A DNA stretch of 26,385 bases from positions 1 to 26,385 of the IMG/VR virus record IMGVR_UViG_3300034190_000720; one strand, given 5' to 3'. The notes beneath the pieces are model-generated. The model saw only the letters and a program-made list of their open reading frames with translations. It had not been told where the DNA came from and did not search any database. Positions within the stretch are counted from its first letter, which is position 1, and every line of letters starts with the position of its first letter. This stretch comes from a virus. Shown piece by piece: positions 22,403-26,385 of the stretch. The position numbers and the translations under genes were made by a program.

Positions 22403-23904
22403 TGCATTCAGATAAAGCTTATCCTTATCCCCAGATAGTAACTGGGGATAAGTGGAGCGTATTAGAATTAACTGACGGACAAGAAGCTAGTACTGATAAT
22501 CTTAATAAACAAATGTATGTTCCAATGGACAGAAATTGTGAAAATTGTGGACATAATCACAGTAAAATGATTAGAAGAGTTGAATTAGCACATGCTAAAT
22601 GGTCACCTAAAACTGTAGGTAAGTTAATGAGAGGTACTAGATTAGATGTTCTTAAAGGTATAGAAAACATTCGTGTTAAATATCTATTATCTTTTAAAGG
22701 TAAATTAGGTATTGATGAACATATGTTCTGTAATGATGAATTGTTTATGAATACAAAAAGATTAATAGAAAATGGTTCAATTGCTGATTTAGTTATACAT
22801 GGTATAAATTTAGTTTCTTTTGAACCTACTGATAATAACTATAGAAAAGTATGTGGCAGTGAACAATATGCAAATTATATAAGTACATTAAATTTAGCAT
22901 CAGATGATGATAGTCCATATCATGATTTAAGAAAAGCTGAAATTTATTTTGCACATAATTTAATTGTTAGTCAAGTGTCACAAATGCAAAGTCATAGATG
23001 GAATCAAATACCTAGTTATCGTAAAGTACAAAAGATGGCAGAAAAACTATCTTTAGTTCTTAACAAATTAATGGATAAACCTAAACCCGATGAAGTATTT
23101 AAACCTGAACCTTCTACAAATGAAGGTGAACAAGGTGAACAACAAGAAAATTGTGGTAATAATACAGCATCCGGTTCAGAATGTTCTGAAGATGAGTTAT
23201 GTCAAGAATGTATAGATAAATCTGAATCTCAAAGTGGAGAATTAATAGATTTAGATAGTTTAGAACAACGTATGCGTCAAAACTTGATTGAAAAAATGAC
23301 TTATCAATCATCATATACAGGTGTAGGACATTGGGGAGATATGGAAATACATACACCACCAATGACTGTTAATTTACAAGGTAGATTAAAGAACTCTAGA
23401 GATTATCGTGCTAGTGATTATGGTTACAATCCTAAATACATTAATAGATATTGCGTTGATAAAAAGATATTTAAACAAAAACAAAATGTTAAAGGTGGAA
23501 CCATACTTATAGATGCATCAGGTTCTATGCGATTTAATGGTGAAGACATATTAGAAATAATGAAACTGTTACCTGCTGTAAACATAGCTATGTACAATGG
23601 TTTTAGTAACAGTGGTGATTTACGTGTTATTGCTAAAAATGGTATGCGTGTAGACGAAACTTATTTAGACACACACTCAGGTGGTGGTAATGTTGTTGAT
23701 GGTCCTGCATTGCAGTGGCTAGCAACTATGCCTGCTAGACGTATATGGGTTTCTGATATGTATGTTTTTGGTGCAGGACAACACTCTAGTGCATTTAACT
23801 TACTTAAAGAATGTTATGATTTATGTACTAAACACAGAATTATTAATCTCAAAGATGTAGATGAAGTTAAGGAACATGCACTTAAATTAAATACAGTGCT
23901 ATAG
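22402..23904 (+). CDS. VWA-domain (CobT-like) partner of the AAA+ ATPase
   Basis: A 500-residue protein whose C-terminal ~140 residues form a von Willebrand A domain. GGTILIDASGSM carries the metal-site D371-x-S373-x-S375, GGGNVVDGPAL contributes Asp 433, and RRIWVSDMYVFG holds Asp 452. The N-terminal half is helical with a CENCGHNH motif (46-53) that may bind zinc. A low-complexity acidic linker (~227-285) is Cys/Glu-rich (CSEDELCQEC). The pair AAA+/VWA matches CobS/CobT- or MoxR/VWA-type chaperone complexes, known in several phages but of unclear substrate. A perfect 11-bp hairpin spans codons 8-17. ATG 22402 overlaps the ATPase stop. Confidence 0.82.
   Translation: MHSDKAYPYPQIVTGDKWSVLELTDGQEASTDNLNKQMYVPMDRNCENCGHNHSKMIRRVELAHAKWSPKTVGKLMRGTRLDVLKGIENIRVKYLLSFKGKLGIDEHMFCNDELFMNTKRLIENGSIADLVIHGINLVSFEPTDNNYRKVCGSEQYANYISTLNLASDDDSPYHDLRKAEIYFAHNLIVSQVSQMQSHRWNQIPSYRKVQKMAEKLSLVLNKLMDKPKPDEVFKPEPSTNEGEQGEQQENCGNNTASGSECSEDELCQECIDKSESQSGELIDLDSLEQRMRQNLIEKMTYQSSYTGVGHWGDMEIHTPPMTVNLQGRLKNSRDYRASDYGYNPKYINRYCVDKKIFKQKQNVKGGTILIDASGSMRFNGEDILEIMKLLPAVNIAMYNGFSNSGDLRVIAKNGMRVDETYLDTHSGGGNVVDGPALQWLATMPARRIWVSDMYVFGAGQHSSAFNLLKECYDLCTKHRIINLKDVDEVKEHALKLNTVL
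22424..22452 (+). repeat. Perfect 11-bp hairpin inside the start of the VWA gene
   Basis: CTTATCCCCAG (22424-22434) and CTGGGGATAAG (22442-22452) are exact inverted repeats around loop ATAGTAA. The sequence lies 22 bases after the start codon, within coding sequence. Its G+C-rich core stands out from the A+T-rich surroundings. It could slow initiation or elongation, or be an operator or RNA-binding site. Confidence 0.7.
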
Positions 23905-23970
23905 TGGTATGGAATATAGTAATGTCGCAAGACAGTAGGTGTTCCTTTCCGCTTATAAAAGCTATATTTA

Positions 23971-24055
23971 GTGAGAGAATAGAGTGCAGAGAGAGTCTGC
24001 AACAGGTATATACTTCAAATAATTGTCAACAATATCCCATAGTGAACACTCTCAC
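23971..24055 (+). ncRNA. Three-way-junction RNA element
   Basis: GTGAGAG (23971-23977) pairs with CTCTCAC (24049-24055) and encloses TGCAGA/TCTGCA (23985-24001, loop GAGAG) and ATTG/CAAT (24022-24033, loop TCAA). The plan of outer stem plus two hairpins is the same as at 18314-18402 and 20631-20757, with unrelated sequence. Confidence 0.5.
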
Positions 24056-24059
24056 ACAT

Positions 24060-24087
24060 ACTTTTTTTATGCCCGTACGCAAAAAGT
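24060..24087 (+). ncRNA. Hairpin with ATGCCC loop
   Basis: ACTTTTT (24060-24066) pairs with AAAAAGT (24081-24087) around a 14-base loop containing ATGCCC. It resembles the loops at 18692-18704 and 20867-20879. Read in the other direction the T-run could also act in termination. Confidence 0.45.
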
Positions 24088-24205
24088 GAATAAGCGAAGA
24101 AGCTGGGGCAGTTTCAGCGATGAAGCGTTTCACGTTGCGGGAGGAGCATAAAAGAAGTGAACATATTGAAAGGTATTATGTAATAATATAAATTAGGTAA
24201 ACAAT

Positions 24206-24304
24206 CATTGTCTTTATAAAGACTACGTTTGATAACATAATATCAAACCTATTCGCAATGTACAATAACTCACAAGTTAATAGGGATTAATATCAATCTA
24301 TTAA
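24206..24304 (+). repeat. Cluster of A+T-rich inverted repeats
   Basis: GTCTTTATAAAGAC (24210-24223) is a perfect palindrome. GTTTGATA/TATCAAAC (24227-24248, loop ACATAA) is a perfect 8-bp hairpin, and CATTG/CAATG (24206-24210 with 24256-24260) could enclose both. TTAATA plus GATT pairs with AATC plus TATTAA (24277-24304, GG bulge). Confidence 0.55.
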
Positions 24305-24382
24305 GATACTGAACACGATACGATGTTAGCGGCATATGCGTTGACCTTAGTAACAGGTAAGTAAAATAGTTACAGGCAATGA

Positions 24383-24410
24383 TTGTAATTCCTAACACTA
24401 ATGGTATAAT
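24383..24410 (+). promoter_or_regulatory. Promoter giving a leaderless mRNA
   Basis: TTGTAA (24383-24388), a 16-base spacer and TATAAT (24405-24410) are followed by ATG at 24418. The expected start of transcription is therefore at or within a base or two of the start codon. The -35 and -10 boxes are the same as in the late promoter at 17080-17108. The GGTATAATG context recurs at 25714-25722. Confidence 0.65.
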
Positions 24411-24417
24411 GAATACC

Positions 24418-24654
24418 ATGAATATAGATGAATTACTTAATGAAGCAGAGAATGGTAAAAGAACAGCTATACTTAATAGAATCACTGAAGAAGCTAAACC
24501 TTTTTGGGATGGTTGTGAAGAAAGAGTAATAGCGGGAAGACCAATTAAACCTTATGTTGTTTCAAGACTATTGAAAGAACATTACAATATTAAAATAAGT
24601 GAATCAGCAGTAAGAAATCACTTTGGTAATTTGGCATCTAATGTCGAAGAATAA
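24418..24654 (+). CDS. Small helix-turn-helix-like protein (78 aa)
   Basis: Start taken at ATG 24418 because the promoter at 24383-24410 would begin transcription there. Longer in-frame starts at 24379 and 24409 lie within the promoter. The protein (MNIDELLNEAENGKRTAILNR...) is helical. Residues about 40-70 (AGRPIKPYVVSRLLKEHYNIKISESAVRNHFG) read as a helix-turn-helix, with SESAVRNHFG as recognition helix. It may be a small regulator or a terminase-small-subunit-like DNA-binding protein; the evidence does not decide. It overlaps the next gene by 14 bases. Confidence 0.65.
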   Translation: MNIDELLNEAENGKRTAILNRITEEAKPFWDGCEERVIAGRPIKPYVVSRLLKEHYNIKISESAVRNHFGNLASNVEE

Positions 24655-25699
24655 AATTAATATCGAAAAACTTTTAGCTGAAGCTGAATCAGTTAAAATT
24701 CAAGAACTAAAATCAGATAACTTACGTTTATTAAAACAGCTTGAGAAAGCTAAAAATAAAAAAGCTGACATGATAGACGCAGTATACGATGCAGTATCAA
24801 CTAATTTAAGAACATGGAACAAACCTAAAGTTCCTAAACCAATCTTAAGTAAGCGAACTAAGAGCGAAGAAGTTGCTGTTGCAGTGTTATCTGACATACA
24901 ATTAGCGAAAGTAACTCCTGATTATAACACATTAGTAGCAGAAGAACGTGTAATTGAATACGCAAACAAGATAGTTGAGTTGACAAATGTACAACGTTCT
25001 GCACATCCAGTAAACAAATGCGTAGTGCTAGCTGCTGGTGATATAGTAGAAGGTGAACTTATATTTCCAGGACAAACACATCTTATTGATGCTAGTTTAT
25101 ATAATCAAGTGACAATAGATGGACCTAGAATATTAACAAAGTTCTTTGACATATTACTTGCTAATTTTAATGAAATAGAAGTACATTGGGTTATAGGTAA
25201 TCATGGCAGCCTTGGTGGTAGAGCACGTAAAGACTACCATCCAGATTCTAATGCAGATAGAATGCTAGGAAAGATTATGTCAATGATATATAGAGATGAA
25301 AAAAGAATGTCATGGACTATTCCCGATAGTACAGGTGATAACCATTGGTTTGACATTGCAGACGTAGGTGAAGGATGTAAATTCTTTGTATGGCACGGTG
25401 ACAATGTCAGAGGACACAGTGGATTTCCTTGGTATGGCTTTGGTAAAAAGTTATTAGGATGGAAAGCATTAGCTAGTCGTGGCTTAATGCCTGATTTTGA
25501 CTATGCAATTGCTGGACATTTTCATACACCTACAACAATGTATGTTAATGACGTGAGGTTATGGGTTAATGGTAGTACTGAAAGCTACAACACATACGCT
25601 TTAGAACAACTAGCTAGCATGGGTAGACCATGTCAGTGGTTGTTGTTTGCTAAACCAGAACACGGAGTTACAGCAGAATATTTAGTAAAGCTTACGTAA
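24641..25699 (+). CDS. Calcineurin-like metallophosphoesterase
   Basis: Start taken at ATG 24641 (MSKNKINIEKLL), giving 352 residues; the frame can extend only to a TTG six codons earlier. Residues 1-45 are a coiled-coil-like charged helix. The phosphoesterase motifs follow in order: SDIQ (Asp 85), GDIVEG (Asp 134), GNHG (186-189), WHGD (His 252) and GHFHTP (292-297). Motif I has D-x-Q where the canonical form is D-x-H, a variant I have seen in phage members. Enzymes of this fold act as nucleases or nucleotide phosphatases with two metals. Neighbours with DNA-repair functions favour a DNA or nucleotide substrate, but this is inference. Confidence 0.85.
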   Translation: MSKNKINIEKLLAEAESVKIQELKSDNLRLLKQLEKAKNKKADMIDAVYDAVSTNLRTWNKPKVPKPILSKRTKSEEVAVAVLSDIQLAKVTPDYNTLVAEERVIEYANKIVELTNVQRSAHPVNKCVVLAAGDIVEGELIFPGQTHLIDASLYNQVTIDGPRILTKFFDILLANFNEIEVHWVIGNHGSLGGRARKDYHPDSNADRMLGKIMSMIYRDEKRMSWTIPDSTGDNHWFDIADVGEGCKFFVWHGDNVRGHSGFPWYGFGKKLLGWKALASRGLMPDFDYAIAGHFHTPTTMYVNDVRLWVNGSTESYNTYALEQLASMGRPCQWLLFAKPEHGVTAEYLVKLT

Positions 25700-25715
25700 A
25701 ATAAGTATATATAGG

Positions 25716-25721
25716 TATAAT
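25716..25721 (+). promoter_or_regulatory. -10 box of a second leaderless-type promoter
   Basis: GGTATAATG here matches the context of the 24405-24410 box, and ATG 25729 lies eight bases after it, the distance expected for a leaderless start. The -35 region is weak (TTACGT at 25692-25697, 18-base gap). Confidence 0.45.
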
Positions 25722-25728
25722 GTATAGT

Positions 25729-25902
25729 ATGAATGACAGTGATGTCAAGTCTATATGGCGTTTACAAAGTATAGAGTACAGTGGATTAGGAGATAAACCA
25801 CACTTTATACTTATGAATGACAATGGTGACTTTAAAATGGAACCAATAGAACGTGGTATTCATAACTTAAGGAAATTAATAGGCTTAGAAGAAGAAGAGT
25901 AG
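25729..25902 (+). CDS. Small acidic protein of unknown function (57 aa)
   Basis: Start taken at ATG 25729, three codons inside the longest frame (ATG 25720), because the TATAAT at 25716-25721 overlaps the earlier ATG. The product (MNDSDVKSIWRLQSIEYSGLG..., ending LIGLEEEE) has an aromatic beta-like middle (KPHFILMNDNGDFKMEPI) and an acidic tail. It lies between the phosphoesterase and the Rad52-like gene. Not recognised. Confidence 0.55.
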   Translation: MNDSDVKSIWRLQSIEYSGLGDKPHFILMNDNGDFKMEPIERGIHNLRKLIGLEEEE

Positions 25903-25959
25903 GGTCTTCCTTGCTTCCCACTAGGGACCAAGCAAGGAATCCCATAATATAGAAGGAAG
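25902..25959 (+). promoter_or_regulatory. Long hairpin with alternative pairing to the Rad52-like ribosome binding site
   Basis: TTCCTTGCTT (25907-25916) pairs perfectly with AAGCAAGGAA (25930-25939). CCC/GGG extends it inside (loop ACTA, bulge ACC) and GGG/CCC outside. CTTCCTT (25906-25912) is also exactly complementary to AAGGAAG (25953-25959) in the ribosome binding site of the next gene. Hairpin formation would free that site. No T-run follows, so termination is unlikely. Confidence 0.6.
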
Positions 25960-25966
25960 GAATGGT

Positions 25967-26385
25967 ATGAAAAATACTGTTGATTTGCTATCTCCTTTTC
26001 CACAGGAGTTAGTTAAGAAAGCACCAGCTGGTAAGTTTGGTGATTATGTTCCACACGCACATTACGTTGAACGTTTAAGGGACAGTGGAGTTAAATACAG
26101 TTGGTTCTGCGAACCAGTATATAGTACACACAATGGAGAGAAAAGAATTGTAGGTGCTAAAGGTATTATTACTATACACGATGGCGAACATATGGGAACA
26201 TATGAAGGCTTTGGTGACATAGATACATTTAAAATGAATAATGATAAGTTCAATGATGGTACTAACCTTAAGGACGCAGAGTCTGATGCATTCAAACGTG
26301 CATGTATGAGGTTTGGCCTTGGCGTAGAGCTATGGTCAGGCAGTAAACAATCAGAAGAAGAAGCTACAGCTGCAGCTGCAACATC
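25967..26385 (+). CDS. Rad52-like single-strand annealing protein, N-terminal part (cut by window edge)
   Basis: 139 codons are visible, and the frame is open to the window edge. ATG 25967 follows AGAAGGAAGG. The opening MKNTVDLLSPFPQELVKKAP, then DYVPHAHYVERL, and later NLKDAESDAFKRACMRFGLGVELW, match the Rad52/Rad22-type annealing proteins common in actinobacteriophages. In these the ...SDA.KRA..RFG.G..LW element is diagnostic. Such proteins anneal single strands during phage recombination. The upstream hairpin may control its translation. The C-terminal part and any partner exonuclease lie beyond the window. Confidence 0.85.
   Translation, partial: MKNTVDLLSPFPQELVKKAPAGKFGDYVPHAHYVERLRDSGVKYSWFCEPVYSTHNGEKRIVGAKGIITIHDGEHMGTYEGFGDIDTFKMNNDKFNDGTNLKDAESDAFKRACMRFGLGVELWSGSKQSEEEATAAAAT

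Larger units (their letters stand above)
23905..24417 (+). promoter_or_regulatory. Structured non-coding region before the second early cluster
   Basis: No credible gene; short open frames here lack ribosome binding sites and overlap hairpins. Inverted repeats follow each other: a 23971-24055 three-way junction, a 24060-24087 hairpin, GTTTCA/TGAAGC with a GCGA loop near 24110-24125, and the 14-base palindrome 24210-24223. GTTTGATA/TATCAAAC follows at 24227-24248, then a 24277-24304 hairpin. The part at 24085-24150 is more G+C-rich than its surroundings. A promoter ends the region (24383-24410). It may be a further RNA leader, an RNA gene, or an origin-like site. Confidence 0.55.

Noticed and set aside
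23904-24089. 61-codon frame after the VWA gene
   Set aside because: No ribosome binding site, overlap with several hairpins, and no protein-like pattern; it ends in the MPVRKK short frame inside a loop.
24120-24191. 23-codon frame MKRFTLREEHK... in the G+C-richer island
   Set aside because: No ribosome binding site and rare codons; the composition fits a structured RNA or site better.
1-26385. CRISPR arrays, insertion sequences, integrase attachment sites
   Set aside because: No regularly spaced repeats, transposase or integrase frames, or direct-repeat attachment sites were seen.

Overview
This is an A+T-rich segment of a tailed double-stranded DNA phage, or a prophage-like element. It falls into two convergently packaged halves that diverge from a control region at about 17.05-17.65 kb. 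The left half is a tightly packed late/structural operon on the minus strand: large terminase, portal, small virion proteins, a 1895-residue giant protein, four further large virion-type proteins, a scaffold-like protein and the start of the major capsid protein, which is cut by the window edge. Several junctions are ATG/stop overlaps of the TAATG or ATGAGTGA type, implying translational coupling. The right half, on the plus strand, holds many small unknown early genes, an AAA+ (MoxR/CobS-like) ATPase with a VWA (CobT-like) partner, a metallophosphoesterase and the start of a Rad52-like single-strand-annealing protein. The Rad52-like protein resembles versions common in actinobacteriophages, and two promoters sit so close to their ATGs that the mRNAs would be leaderless. 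An A+T-rich, probably aquatic, actinobacterial host is therefore a reasonable but unproven guess. No integrase, tRNA gene, CRISPR array or insertion sequence was seen.

The most striking protein is the 799-residue product at 3245-5644. It strings together four domains that phages and bacteria usually encode as separate small proteins: a NADAR domain (ADP-ribose/guanine hydrolase family), an 'FGDN...RG.PNAIG' phage domain, a putative-molybdenum-carrier (Rossmann/SLOG-like) domain and a DUF4326-like 'GRG..GNPF' domain. A C-terminal region resembling a virion or membrane-associated segment follows. Because the gene lies among structural genes, it may be a 'polyvalent' protein packaged in the capsid and delivered with the DNA, perhaps to undo ADP-ribosylation-based defence.

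The second notable theme is RNA structure. Nearly every larger intergenic gap in the right half, and the leader ahead of the scaffold/capsid genes, contains long inverted repeats. Several have a three-way-junction layout. Several show mutually exclusive pairings that include a ribosome binding site (best at 20808-20893 and 25902-25959). Several hairpins carry AATATG or ATGCCC in their loops. These look like a family of cis-regulatory RNA elements for the early genes.

Region by region: 1-819 capsid and scaffold; 820-1024 structured leader and promoter; 1025-13389 internal/virion proteins and small head genes; 13343-17049 portal and terminase; 17050-17653 divergent promoters and hairpins; 17654-20595 small early genes with two terminators and structured spacers; 20596-20901 structured leader; 20902-23904 two unknown genes and the AAA+/VWA pair; 23905-24417 structured non-coding region; 24418-26385 small DNA-binding-like protein, phosphoesterase, small unknown protein and Rad52-like protein.
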